A stretch of DNA of 64,000 nt, taken from assembly GCA_934747775.1 (NCBI GenBank), contig CAKVHA010000005.1, forward strand, positions 21,084 to 85,083. The letters are read 5' to 3'. Position numbers and translations under genes: made by a program. The stretch is from an uncultured Clostridia bacterium. GTDB lineage: Bacteria; Bacillota; Clostridia; Christensenellales; UBA1242. Shown here in pieces: positions 16,064 through 25,288 of the stretch (positions within the stretch are counted from its first letter, which is position 1; the number at the start of each line of letters is the position of its first letter). Below the pieces are notes generated by a model. It saw nothing but the letters and a program-made list of their open reading frames with translations. It was not told where the DNA came from and did not search any database.

Positions 16064-16783
16064 GTGGATGAATATATAGTTAATGGCATAGTTTTAAGTG
16101 CCGCCGACTACAAAGAAAACGACATTTTAATAACACTATTTACCGCAGAGCTTGGCAAAATAAAAGCTATTTTAAAGGGGGCAAAACAGCCAAAAGCAAA
16201 ACTAAAATACGCTGGTCAGCAGTTCTGTTTTGCCGAATGGGTGCTTGTTAAACGTGGCGAGTTTTTTACGGTGACTTCCGTAAGCGTAACAGACGCGTTT
16301 TTTGATATAACAACCGACTATGATAAGTTTTTAAATGCATCCACATTGTTGGAGATTTGCGGACATATTTTAAAACCCGCTATGATAAGCGAAACGCTTT
16401 TTGTGGCATTATTAAAGGCTTTAAAATATATAGTTTATGAAAACATAGACGCTAATTTAGTATTGTCTAAATTTATGCTAGAAACCCTAACTATTTCAGG
16501 CTATGGACTTAATTTTAAAGCGTGTGGCGTATGTGATATGCCAATAGCTGGCGATGTTATTTTAAGCGCCAGTACAAACGAATTTTGCTGTGTAAGTTGC
16601 AGTGGTGGGTTTGGAAAAAACATAACAAAAAAATGTTATGGACTATTAAAAATAATAGATTCTACACCTTTTGAAAGACTATCAACCATAAAAGTAAAAA
16701 CCGAAGATATAAAAGAGTGTGTGGCAGTACTAAAATTTGATGTTAGCAATGTTTTTTCTATAAAATTAAAGGATATACAATAG
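16064..16783 (+). CDS. recO: DNA repair protein RecO
   Basis: Recombination mediator that loads RecA with RecR. The N-terminal OB fold (VNGIVLSAADYKENDILITLF region) and a C-terminal zinc-finger-like C-x2-C...C-x2-C (CGVC near 160 and CVSC near 182) are visible. The start is GTG at 16064 with AAGGAC upstream. 239 residues matches the family. Last gene of the yqfC-recO cluster. Confidence 0.93.
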   Translation: MDEYIVNGIVLSAADYKENDILITLFTAELGKIKAILKGAKQPKAKLKYAGQQFCFAEWVLVKRGEFFTVTSVSVTDAFFDITTDYDKFLNASTLLEICGHILKPAMISETLFVALLKALKYIVYENIDANLVLSKFMLETLTISGYGLNFKACGVCDMPIAGDVILSASTNEFCCVSCSGGFGKNITKKCYGLLKIIDSTPFERLSTIKVKTEDIKECVAVLKFDVSNVFSIKLKDIQ

Positions 16784-16831
16784 AATACATAATATTAAAA
16801 CCATACAAAATTAAATAATCATATAGTTAAT

Positions 16832-16868
16832 AAAACCTTATTAATCCTAGCGATTTTAAGGTTTTTAT
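16832..16868 (+). terminator. Terminator after recO
   Basis: AAAACCTTA and TTTTAAGGTTTT arms around a 13-base loop, then T-rich sequence. Confidence 0.7.
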
Positions 16869-16880
16869 TTTATTTCGCTC

Positions 16881-16909
16881 TTGAAATATGAGTTTGTGTG
16901 TGATATAAT
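16881..16909 (+). promoter_or_regulatory. Promoter of the first metalloprotease-like gene
   Basis: TTGAAA (16881-16886), 17-base spacer, TATAAT (16904-16909), 36 bases before the ATG. Confidence 0.65.
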
Positions 16910-16945
16910 TGAGTCAAATTAATTTTTAAAGAGGGAATTAAGATT

Positions 16946-18802
16946 ATGATTAAAAAGAATAATAGCGATTACAAGCCAGCATCAAGCGAAAGCAAAAAGA
17001 AATTTCTAAAAACAGTAAAACAGGTAGCTTTGGTCACTTGTGTTGGAGCGGCGTTTTTAAATGTTGGATTTATGACTGGTCAACAAATGGCCCGCCAAAC
17101 ATACATTAATTCTGTAACAAGCCTTAAAGATAGAGAAAAGGCTGTTAATGCTATGCATCTAGATGAAAGGGTTGCGGGATTGGATGATCCAATAACAGTT
17201 TTCCCACGTAGTGGAAAACTTACTATAAATGTAAGGTTGTCAGAAGATAAACAAACTCCAGAAATTAAATGGCTTTTAAGAAAGAATGTCGAAGAAATTA
17301 ATAGGGTTTTTAGTTATGTAAACCCTAAATATAGCGTAAAACTAGAATACAACCCTAAAGAATTTAAAAAGATGTATTCCATAGATTTATTGGACTCTGA
17401 TATTGCTCAAAGCAATGTTCTTGGTATGCAAATTGATGGCGATTGTTATAAAATTGCTTGTAAAGGTGTGGGGATGTATAATTCTGGCGTTGTTTTGGAC
17501 ATAGACAAAATAAAAAGCCTTAGCAAAAACGATGTCGAATTTAAAAATCAGTTTAGTTACAGCTTTTTGCACGAAGTTTTGGGGCACTCAATTGGTGGAA
17601 TGAAAGACGCATACGAAATAAAAAATTTTCCAACCCAAACATTAATGGATGGTGTTGGTAATTATGATGGACCAAATGTTCAACCAGACGATATTAAGGT
17701 GTTAATTGCAAAATTTGGAAAAGGTTCTAATTATGACCAGTGGGTTGAAAGTGCAAACGAGTACTTTAACACCACCGATTGGTATATTTCAAAACTAAAA
17801 GAAACTAGGTTCTTAAAAGAGAATGTTTTGAATGCAATAAAAAAAGAATATAGTTATTTAAGTATGGATTTTTCAGAAGAAAACTTACAAACAACAGATT
17901 TGGGCGAAATTTATTATGGTTTTAATGGGCAAATGATGTATCCTATAGCTAAAACCGATGAAGAACAAGTTGATGTGTATGGTTGTGTTTACAATTCTAA
18001 AGATGGTTTTGAAAAAGGTTGGGCTACATCTTATGACTATTATCCTTTTACAAATAAAATTGATTATTCTGAATGGAGTAGACGAAATTACACAATTGAT
18101 GGTGTTAGATATATTCCTTCTGTAGATGAATATATTGTAAAATTAGGCGATAAATACTTTGGTGTTGATGTAGAAATTAACACAAAAGGCGATTATGTGT
18201 TTGACAAAGTATATAAGTATGATGAAATAGCAAAAGAAGATGTTGATACATATTTAAATATTGCTAAAGAATTAAATGAAAATGCAAAATATACTCCCGA
18301 TTTGTTCACTAATAAAACAATGGCTGTAACTGAGCAATTCTGTAAAAATACTGGCATTACAAAAACGAGTTTGCCAGAATTAAAAGGTAAAACTTTTACA
18401 ACAGATAGTGAAGATACATATATATTTGATGAAGCAAAGAATACAATTAAGTTTGATGGCAGATTGGCTGGAAGAAGCTGGGCAGAAAAAAGCAACTTGC
18501 AATACAAAATTGTAAATGACTGTGTTTTGTGTTCTAATGGCGATGTGATTGTAAATGATGCAAAAAATGGACTTAGCGCATTAAAAATAAAATTCAATTT
18601 AAAAACTGGCAATTTTGATGTTTTGGGTAGCTCTGCTATGCAAATTACAAAACAACCAGCAGTTGTTTCGAGTTTTAATGCAAAACAAGATAATGAAAAC
18701 AACGCCGCTGCTAACTTAGAGAAAAATACGGTTAAAGAATTGTATGACCACGCTAGAAAGGTGGCTCAAAAGGAAAAGAAATTATTTGGTATGATTAAAT
18801 AA
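16946..18802 (+). CDS. Membrane-anchored metalloprotease-like protein with HExxxH motif
   Basis: A 618-residue protein with a basic N-terminus (ASSESKKKFLK at 12-22) and one hydrophobic segment (about 26-45), so anchored or exported. The zinc-site region is H209-E-V-L-G-H214-S-I-G-G-M-K-D221-A-Y. It resembles metalloprotease motifs ending in GxxDAY but has three residues between the glutamate and second histidine, as in dipeptidyl peptidase III (HELLGH). A paralog at 19964 has the classical HExxH. The C-terminal ~400 residues hold beta-rich segments, including an LSNGDV-like block shared with the paralog. Activity is inferred; the inserted residue could also mean a non-catalytic copy. Not recognised as a named family. 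Confidence 0.7.
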   Translation: MIKKNNSDYKPASSESKKKFLKTVKQVALVTCVGAAFLNVGFMTGQQMARQTYINSVTSLKDREKAVNAMHLDERVAGLDDPITVFPRSGKLTINVRLSEDKQTPEIKWLLRKNVEEINRVFSYVNPKYSVKLEYNPKEFKKMYSIDLLDSDIAQSNVLGMQIDGDCYKIACKGVGMYNSGVVLDIDKIKSLSKNDVEFKNQFSYSFLHEVLGHSIGGMKDAYEIKNFPTQTLMDGVGNYDGPNVQPDDIKVLIAKFGKGSNYDQWVESANEYFNTTDWYISKLKETRFLKENVLNAIKKEYSYLSMDFSEENLQTTDLGEIYYGFNGQMMYPIAKTDEEQVDVYGCVYNSKDGFEKGWATSYDYYPFTNKIDYSEWSRRNYTIDGVRYIPSVDEYIVKLGDKYFGVDVEINTKGDYVFDKVYKYDEIAKEDVDTYLNIAKELNENAKYTPDLFTNKTMAVTEQFCKNTGITKTSLPELKGKTFTTDSEDTYIFDEAKNTIKFDGRLAGRSWAEKSNLQYKIVNDCVLCSNGDVIVNDAKNGLSALKIKFNLKTGNFDVLGSSAMQITKQPAVVSSFNAKQDNENNAAANLEKNTVKELYDHARKVAQKEKKLFGMIK

Positions 18803-18806
18803 TTTT

Positions 18807-18842
18807 AAAAAGGTTAGATTTTTTAAGGTCTAATCTTTTTTT
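18807..18842 (+). terminator. Terminator after the first metalloprotease-like gene
   Basis: AAAAAGGTTAGA / TCTAATCTTTTT hairpin with a T run directly after the stop codon. Confidence 0.75.
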
Positions 18843-18871
18843 GTTAAAACCTTTTAAATTGGCTATAATTG

Positions 18872-18900
18872 TTGATTTATAACGCAAAAAATGGTATAAT
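18872..18900 (+). promoter_or_regulatory. Promoter of the DUF4116 gene
   Basis: TTGATT (18872-18877), 17-base spacer, perfect TATAAT (18895-18900), 26 bases upstream of the ATG. Confidence 0.7.
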
Positions 18901-18926
18901 AATTTTATAGATACAAAGGGGAAAAT

Positions 18927-19949
18927 ATGGGATTATTTTTTAACAGAAACAAACAAAAACAATTTAGTGAAGATGAAATTAGAAGAATGTCACCAGCGGA
19001 AATAAGCGACAATGTGTTTAAATATGGTGCTACAGAGCCTTTTTTAAACGAAGTAAGATATAGACTTAAAAATGGATATTGCAAACCAACCGATTTTAAC
19101 GAATATTACAGAGATTTTGCATTTGATAAAGAAACAGTAATTAGTGCTTGCTATGCCGGTTGTGATGTTTCATATCGTGCTTTGCCAGAAAATTTAAAAG
19201 AAGACTATGATGTTGCTCTTGCGGCTATGCACGCTCGCGGCACTGGATATAACGAACTTTTGCCGCAGTTTAAAGGTGATAGAAAGATTGCTCTTGCTGC
19301 CATAAATAGGGATCCCGAACAACTAAGAGATATGCCCATAGGTTTAAGAAAAGATAAACTTGTTGTTAGTGAAGCAATTTCTAAAAATCCGTCGACCTTT
19401 GCCTATGCTGCCAATGAGCTTAAAGAAAACAAAGGTTTTGTTATGGAAGCTATGTCAAAAGTTAATCCTGTTGTTTTAACATATGCAGCTGACGATATTA
19501 AAAACAGCAAAGACTGTGCGATTTTTGCAGTGTCTAGATTGGGCGAGCGTGGTTTAGCTTGCATTGGCGATAATTTTAAAGAAGACCTTAATATGCACTT
19601 GCTTGCAAAATTTAGTGAAGTTGCAACAGACGGTGGCGATATTAGAGAAGCCTTTTTGCATATGTGCGACTTGTATGATATGCGCGGCGACTTGGAGTAT
19701 GGTGCTATGACCGATTTGATTAAATACAATGCCCAGTTGCGTACTAAAAGCGTTTTGGAAAACAAAAATGAAGGACTAAACGAAATTCCACGATTTATGG
19801 TTTTAAATATTGCAAAAGAGTTTGCTGGCGACAACTTAAACATTCTTGCCGATGCAAGACAAAATCAAATAGAAAACCCTAATTATGTAAACGAAAGACG
19901 CGAAGTTTATATCCAAGAAAAACAACAACAGCGTGACTACAAGCATTAA
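18927..19949 (+). CDS. DUF4116-repeat protein
   Basis: A 340-residue soluble protein built of helical repeats with the pattern D-x-x-x-A/V-x-x-A-(5-8)-Y/L-x-x-L-P/A-x-x-L/F-K. Examples are SYRALPENLKEDYDVALAAM (about 83-102) and AYAANELKENKGFVMEAM. This is the DUF4116 repeat. There is no signal peptide. The C-terminus is Gln/Arg-rich. It lies between the two metalloprotease-like paralogs and ends 14 bases before the second, so those two are likely cotranscribed. Function unknown; the repeat usually suggests protein binding. Confidence 0.75.
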   Translation: MGLFFNRNKQKQFSEDEIRRMSPAEISDNVFKYGATEPFLNEVRYRLKNGYCKPTDFNEYYRDFAFDKETVISACYAGCDVSYRALPENLKEDYDVALAAMHARGTGYNELLPQFKGDRKIALAAINRDPEQLRDMPIGLRKDKLVVSEAISKNPSTFAYAANELKENKGFVMEAMSKVNPVVLTYAADDIKNSKDCAIFAVSRLGERGLACIGDNFKEDLNMHLLAKFSEVATDGGDIREAFLHMCDLYDMRGDLEYGAMTDLIKYNAQLRTKSVLENKNEGLNEIPRFMVLNIAKEFAGDNLNILADARQNQIENPNYVNERREVYIQEKQQQRDYKH

Positions 19950-19963
19950 TTTGGAGATATAAA

Positions 19964-21667
19964 ATGATTAAAAACAAAGATAAAACTGTAAAAATAGCAA
20001 GTAGAGAATCTAAACATAAGTTTTTAAAAGGTCTAGGCATTGGGCTAGCTTCTCTTGCTGCGGTTACGGCAACTGCTGGAACAATTGGTGCATTAAAGTT
20101 TCGTAGTTTTTCCAACGACCTTGCACCGATAAGGGGTGTAAACGAACGCATAAATGAAAACGGCTTGGATAATGAAGTCACTTGGATAAATGCCCAGGCT
20201 CGCGTGGTTTTTCCTAAAAACGGACAATTTCAAATTAATGTTAAAATTGATGAAAAATATCTAAACGACCAAACAAAAAGGGCATTGGAAGATACTATTC
20301 ACGATTACAATGTGGCGTTAAAGAGTATAAAAAACAATGCTAAAAATGACTATAGTTTAAAATTGGAATATGATTCAAAAAAGTTTACAAGCTTGTACAG
20401 TTTTGATTTGAAAGATGACAATCTTGACAACAATATTTTAGGTTTGTATTGCCCAAAACTAATTCTTCCAACGGTTAATGGTTTTGGAACATATAAGTCG
20501 GAAATATCAGTAGATATGAATAAAATTACATCTGTCGACACTTATTATAGTACGCTTAAAGATGTCGTGATGCACGAGTTATCACACGGCATACTTGGTA
20601 TGGGTGACGCCTACAATATAGTTGATTTTCCGTTTGAAACAATTATGTTGTCTAATGATGTTGAACCGATTTTGTCTGACCTTGATATGAAAAACTTGGC
20701 AATAAAATATGGTGATGGCACTTATAATTCGGACTGGTATAAAGGCACTACTTGGTATCAAAGTATGATTGACGACTCGCAGTATATTAAAGAAAATGCT
20801 TTCGATAAAATATCCGAAGTATATTCATATGGCGAAACATTAGATAAGTCCGATTTTTCACACGAGTACGAAAATTTTGGTTTTTTTGGAAAAAACTACA
20901 ATAGGTTGAAAGATATAGGTGGAATAAACACATGCGCATATGGGGTTGAGTATAGAAATATAAAAAAAAATAAACTTAATGCATATTCCGCAACAGCAAC
21001 TCCTTTTGAAAACACTGCAACAGAGCACGCTTCGTCATCTGATGCATATGAAATAGGCGATATGATGTTTTCAGCAAAAGATAGTGGATTTTACGTGAAA
21101 CAGGGAAACACTGTGTATTCCGCAAAAGTTTCATATGATAATGGCAAAAAGGGTGTTTTTGTAAAACCTATTGGCGATATACTTTCAAAACAAGATTGTG
21201 CAAAAGTGGTAAGTAAATGGCATAATATGGTTAATGATGTCAAGAATAATCCAAATTATTTTGGTGATATGTACTCAAATGAAGTAAATAAGCAGTTTGT
21301 TACAAAAGATTTTGGAATGCGTGAAAATTTGCCAACTATTCAACATAATGTTATTAAAACAAGATATTTGGGAATGTATGAATTTGATGGCAATAATTGT
21401 TTTTGGAAAGCCGAGGATGGTGTATTAAATAGTGAAATGAAATACAAAGAGTACAACGATTTGGTGTTTTTATCAAATGGTGATGTTCTTGCAAACTCGT
21501 CTAATGGAATGGTTGCGTTTAAGTTTGGTTTTGATAATAAAAACTGTAATGCAGTTGTTAACGATTATTCTGTAAGTGAAAATTTCAACACAAAAACCAC
21601 ACAAACAAGTATCAACTATAGCGGTAGTTATAGTGGCTATCAAAATATGGGTGGCAGAAGTAAATAA
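19964..21667 (+). CDS. Membrane-anchored metalloprotease-like protein with HExxH motif
   Basis: A 567-residue paralog of the protein at 16946. It shares the N-terminal ASRESKHKFLK block (12-22) and a transmembrane segment (about 25-45). It also shares the FPKNGQFQINVKI-like strand after residue 80 and the metal site H204-E-L-S-H208-G-I-L-G-M-G-D215-A-Y. This copy has the canonical HExxH spacing with a downstream GxxD. The region 290-567 is beta-rich and may be a binding domain; the last ~35 residues are Ser/Tyr/Gly-rich. A GGAGAT site precedes the ATG. Export and peptidase activity are inferred. Confidence 0.72.
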   Translation: MIKNKDKTVKIASRESKHKFLKGLGIGLASLAAVTATAGTIGALKFRSFSNDLAPIRGVNERINENGLDNEVTWINAQARVVFPKNGQFQINVKIDEKYLNDQTKRALEDTIHDYNVALKSIKNNAKNDYSLKLEYDSKKFTSLYSFDLKDDNLDNNILGLYCPKLILPTVNGFGTYKSEISVDMNKITSVDTYYSTLKDVVMHELSHGILGMGDAYNIVDFPFETIMLSNDVEPILSDLDMKNLAIKYGDGTYNSDWYKGTTWYQSMIDDSQYIKENAFDKISEVYSYGETLDKSDFSHEYENFGFFGKNYNRLKDIGGINTCAYGVEYRNIKKNKLNAYSATATPFENTATEHASSSDAYEIGDMMFSAKDSGFYVKQGNTVYSAKVSYDNGKKGVFVKPIGDILSKQDCAKVVSKWHNMVNDVKNNPNYFGDMYSNEVNKQFVTKDFGMRENLPTIQHNVIKTRYLGMYEFDGNNCFWKAEDGVLNSEMKYKEYNDLVFLSNGDVLANSSNGMVAFKFGFDNKNCNAVVNDYSVSENFNTKTTQTSINYSGSYSGYQNMGGRSK

Positions 21668-21672
21668 TAAAC

Positions 21673-21708
21673 AAAAAAGACTGGTTTTACAATCGGTCTT
21701 TTTTGTTT
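21673..21708 (+). terminator. Terminator after the metalloprotease-like cluster
   Basis: AAAAAAGACTGG / ATCGGTCTTTTTT hairpin with T tract. Confidence 0.75.
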
Positions 21709-21833
21709 TTGCGATAGGTTGAGTGGTAGATTTAAAACCTAAAACATATGTTTGAAAATGATGTAAAACCACTCTAAAACGCACTATTTTAGCCATAAAA
21801 TTAAGGTTTTTATAAAATAGTGGTTAAAAATAA

Positions 21834-21862
21834 TTGCAAAATTTAAACAAAATCATTATAAT
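21834..21862 (+). promoter_or_regulatory. Promoter of ppdK
   Basis: TTGCAA (21834-21839), 17-base spacer, perfect TATAAT (21857-21862), 34 bases before the start codon. Confidence 0.65.
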
Positions 21863-21895
21863 ATGTAAGATTTCAAAAACAAAAGAGGTGTTTTA

Positions 21896-24520
21896 ATGGC
21901 AAAAAAATATGTTTACTTATTTAAAGAAGGCAACGCTTCAATGAGAAATTTGCTAGGTGGCAAAGGTGCTAACTTAGCTGAAATGACATCATTGGGTATG
22001 CCTGTTCCACAAGGCTTCACAATCACAACCGAAGCTTGTAATAAATACTATGAAGATGGAGAAAAAATTAGCCAAGAAATTCTTGATCAAGTGGCAAAAG
22101 CTCTTGAAAAAACAGAAAAAATCACTGGCAAAAAACTAGGCGACGCCGAAAACCCACTACTTGTTTCAGTTAGATCGGGTGCAAGAGCTAGTATGCCTGG
22201 TATGATGGATACTATTCTTAACCTTGGTATCAACGATACAGTAGTAGAAACATTGGCAAAACTTACTGGCAACAAAAGATTTGCATACGACAGTTACCGC
22301 AGATTTATTATGATGTTTAGTGATGTTGCTATGGGTGTAGACCGTTTGCTTTTCGAAGATGAAATGGACAAACTTAAAAAAGCAAAAGGCGTAACTAAAG
22401 ATACAGACCTAGACGCAGAAGATATGGTAAAACTTGTAGGCGAGTTTAAAAAGGTTTACAAAAAAGAAATGAAAGCCGACTTCCCACAAGAACCTAAAGT
22501 TCAACTTCAGGAAGCTATTAAAGCTGTATTTAGAAGTTGGAACAACGAAAGAGCTATTTTCTACCGCAAGATGAACGATATTCCAGCAAGTTGGGGTACA
22601 GCTGTTAACGTTCAATCAATGGTATTTGGTAATATGGGTGAAACTAGTGGTACTGGTGTTGCTTTTACTCGTAACCCAGCAACTGGCGAAAACCAAGTAT
22701 TTGGTGAGTACCTTATGAATGCACAAGGTGAAGACGTTGTTGCAGGTATTCGTACTCCTAATCCTATTAGCCACCTAAAAGAACAAAATCCAGCAGTTTA
22801 TGAGCAATTTATTAACATTTGCCACAAACTAGAAAGAAGTTATAAAGATATGCAAGATATGGAATTTACCATTGAAAATGGCAAACTTTATATGCTTCAA
22901 ACCCGTAACGGCAAGCGTACAGCTACAGCTGCTTTGAGAATTGCTATTGATATGGTTAATGAAAAATTAATCACTAAAAAAGAAGCACTATTAAAAATTG
23001 AACCAAAAACTTTGGATGCACTTCTACACCCAATGTTTGTACCTGCCGAACTTAAAAAGGCAAAAAGCATTTCAAGTGGTCTACCAGCAAGCCCAGGCGC
23101 TGCAAGTGGTATGGTTGTATTAGACAAACAAACTGCTATGAAATATGCTGAAAAGAAAATCAAATGCGTTCTTGTTAGAAACGAAACCAGCCCAGAAGAC
23201 ATTGAGGGTATGGCTGTTGCAGAAGGCGTTCTTACTGCTACTGGCGGTATGACATCTCACGCTGCGGTTGTTGCTCGTGGTATGGGTACAACTTGTGTTG
23301 CTGGTTGTCAAGGTCTTTCGGTTAACATCGAAAAACGTACAATCACTATTAACGGCAAAACAATTAAGGAAGGCGAACCAATTAGCGTAGATGGTTCTAC
23401 TGGTTTGGTTTACGATGTATTAGTTCCTACCGAAGAAGCAAAAATTACTGGCGACTTTGCTACAATTATGCAATGGAGCGAAGAATTTGCTAACCTTAAA
23501 GTTAAAGCAAATGCTGATACCGAACGCGATACAAAACGCGCAGTTGAGCTAGGTGCTGTTGGTATTGGTCTAACTAGAACAGAGCATATGTTCTTTGAAA
23601 AAGACCGTATTAAAGCAGTTAGAGAAATGATTTTGGCTACAAATGATAAAGATAGAGCAAAAGCACTAGCAAAAATGCTTCCTTATCAAAAAGAAGACTT
23701 TATTGCTATCTTTAAAGCACTAAACGGCAGAAGTTGTACCATTAGATATATGGATCCACCTCTACACGAATTCTTGCCTAAAAAGGAAGAAGATATTAAA
23801 GAATTAGCTAAAGAAACTGGCAGAACTTACGAAGAAGTTATGCAAGTCATCGAATCACTTCACGAGTTTAACCCTATGATGGGCTTCCGTGGTTGCCGTC
23901 TTGGTATCGTTATGGAAGACCTTACCGAAATGCAAACTAAAGCTATCATCGAAGCTGCTATTGAAGTTATGACAAAAGCAAAAATCGATGTTCACCCAGA
24001 ACTTATGGTTCCACTTGTTGGCGATGTTAAAGAACTTGTTTATGTTAAAAACATTATTAACCGTGTTGCTAAAGAAGTTATGGATAAAGCAAATGTTACA
24101 GTTCCATACAAAATTGGTACTATGATCGAAGTTCCACGTGCCGCTATTATGGCAGAAGAAATTGCTAAAGAAGCAGACTTCTTCTCATTTGGTACAAACG
24201 ACCTTACTCAAATGACATTCGGCTTCAGCCGTGATGATGCTGGTAAGTTCTTGAATCCTTACTACGAAAAACATATTTTGGAACGTGACCCATTCGTTAC
24301 AATCGACGAAGATGGCGTTGGTTTCTTAATGGAAAGAAGCGTAAAACTTGGCCGTAAAGTTAAAAAGAATATGATGTGCGGTATCTGTGGTGAGCAGGGT
24401 GGTGACCCTACAAGCGTTAAGTTTGCCGATAAAATTGGTATGACTTACGTAAGCTGCAGCCCATACAGAGTTCCTATTGCAAAACTTGCAGCAGCTCAAG
24501 CAGCTATTACAAGAAAATAA
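21896..24520 (+). CDS. ppdK: Pyruvate, phosphate dikinase
   Basis: Interconverts pyruvate + ATP + Pi and PEP + AMP + PPi, the PPi-linked glycolysis/gluconeogenesis step common in anaerobes. The ATP-grasp domain starts with the FKEGNASMRNLLGGKGANLAEM region. The swivelling domain has the phospho-histidine loop GGMTSHAAVVARGMG (about 451-465), and the TIM-barrel domain ends with GEQGGDP and the catalytic cysteine in SCSPYRVP. 874 residues is full length. GAGGTG precedes the ATG. The gene is monocistronic with a terminator, and its codon use (more C-ending codons) suggests high expression. Confidence 0.97.
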   Translation: MAKKYVYLFKEGNASMRNLLGGKGANLAEMTSLGMPVPQGFTITTEACNKYYEDGEKISQEILDQVAKALEKTEKITGKKLGDAENPLLVSVRSGARASMPGMMDTILNLGINDTVVETLAKLTGNKRFAYDSYRRFIMMFSDVAMGVDRLLFEDEMDKLKKAKGVTKDTDLDAEDMVKLVGEFKKVYKKEMKADFPQEPKVQLQEAIKAVFRSWNNERAIFYRKMNDIPASWGTAVNVQSMVFGNMGETSGTGVAFTRNPATGENQVFGEYLMNAQGEDVVAGIRTPNPISHLKEQNPAVYEQFINICHKLERSYKDMQDMEFTIENGKLYMLQTRNGKRTATAALRIAIDMVNEKLITKKEALLKIEPKTLDALLHPMFVPAELKKAKSISSGLPASPGAASGMVVLDKQTAMKYAEKKIKCVLVRNETSPEDIEGMAVAEGVLTATGGMTSHAAVVARGMGTTCVAGCQGLSVNIEKRTITINGKTIKEGEPISVDGSTGLVYDVLVPTEEAKITGDFATIMQWSEEFANLKVKANADTERDTKRAVELGAVGIGLTRTEHMFFEKDRIKAVREMILATNDKDRAKALAKMLPYQKEDFIAIFKALNGRSCTIRYMDPPLHEFLPKKEEDIKELAKETGRTYEEVMQVIESLHEFNPMMGFRGCRLGIVMEDLTEMQTKAIIEAAIEVMTKAKIDVHPELMVPLVGDVKELVYVKNIINRVAKEVMDKANVTVPYKIGTMIEVPRAAIMAEEIAKEADFFSFGTNDLTQMTFGFSRDDAGKFLNPYYEKHILERDPFVTIDEDGVGFLMERSVKLGRKVKKNMMCGICGEQGGDPTSVKFADKIGMTYVSCSPYRVPIAKLAAAQAAITRK

Positions 24521-24532
24521 TAATAAAAAATT

Positions 24533-24559
24533 GAAGTCCACTTTTCTGGACTTCTTTTT
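24533..24559 (+). terminator. Terminator of ppdK
   Basis: GAAGTCCA/TGGACTTC hairpin with a T run. Confidence 0.9.
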
Positions 24560-24621
24560 ATAGATATAAATGCAAAAGAAATAATCATAGTTTCATTTGG
24601 ATTAATGTAAAGGATAAAAAA

Positions 24622-25143
24622 ATGAATTATAGTTTTAGTTATAAATATTTAAAAATAAAAAATGGTAAAGAAAATTTTATTATTGAGTGTAGCTATGATA
24701 CAATGCTTGGTAAAAAAGTATATGCTGCAAAAACAAATTTGTTGTTTAAAGATGAGTTTGGAGATTGGGGGCATGCTTGTGGCGTTGGTAAAAGTGAAGA
24801 AGAAGCAGTTAATGGTTGCTGTAATGAAATTAATGAATACATTAACACTAATTTTACATACGAACAAATTAAAAACTGCCAAGATGATGATTTGTTGAAG
24901 AAAATAGTCATAGAAAAACACAATAAGCCTATTGAGATTTTCTACAAACAAGAGAACAACAATGTTGATTGTTTTTGTAAAGATAAAACTGATCTTAAAA
25001 CAGTGTTATATGCTTGTAAAATGGTTGGAATTGAAGATAACACGAAGACTACTTTAACACATATAACAGAAGATGAGAAAAAAGATGTTATTTTTGATAC
25101 GCTTACACGGAAATATAACAACGATAATGTTAGCATAAAGTGA
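24622..25143 (+). CDS. Hypothetical protein, 173 aa
   Basis: A soluble alpha/beta protein of 173 residues with no recognised motif. The N-terminal half has alternating strands and a GHACGVGKSEEEAVNGC turn; the C-terminal half is charged. AAAGGAT precedes the ATG. It begins a group of small unrecognised genes after ppdK, of the kind often seen as accessory cargo. I cannot assign a function. Confidence 0.6.
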   Translation: MNYSFSYKYLKIKNGKENFIIECSYDTMLGKKVYAAKTNLLFKDEFGDWGHACGVGKSEEEAVNGCCNEINEYINTNFTYEQIKNCQDDDLLKKIVIEKHNKPIEIFYKQENNNVDCFCKDKTDLKTVLYACKMVGIEDNTKTTLTHITEDEKKDVIFDTLTRKYNNDNVSIK

Positions 25144-25274
25144 ACCCTATAATAGAAGAATCTACAAAATAAAAATGGACAGTTGAAGGGTCTACAGAAA
25201 CAACAAATGGTGTATGGGAACTTGTTGTTGATCCTGTAAAAAAGGTTATTGTTCATTTCTTGTTTAGAACATAA
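25140..25274 (+). pseudogene. Possible gene remnant with in-frame stop
   Basis: One frame reads VNPIIEESTK, a TAA stop, then KWTVEGSTETTNGVWELVVD and PVKKVIVHFLFRT before a second stop. The later part has the amino-acid mix and hydrophobic pattern of a folded C-terminus, unlike random A/T-rich sequence. It may be the tail of a decayed gene. The fragment is short, so chance cannot be excluded. Confidence 0.3.
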
Positions 25275-25288
25275 ACTTGGAGAGTACT

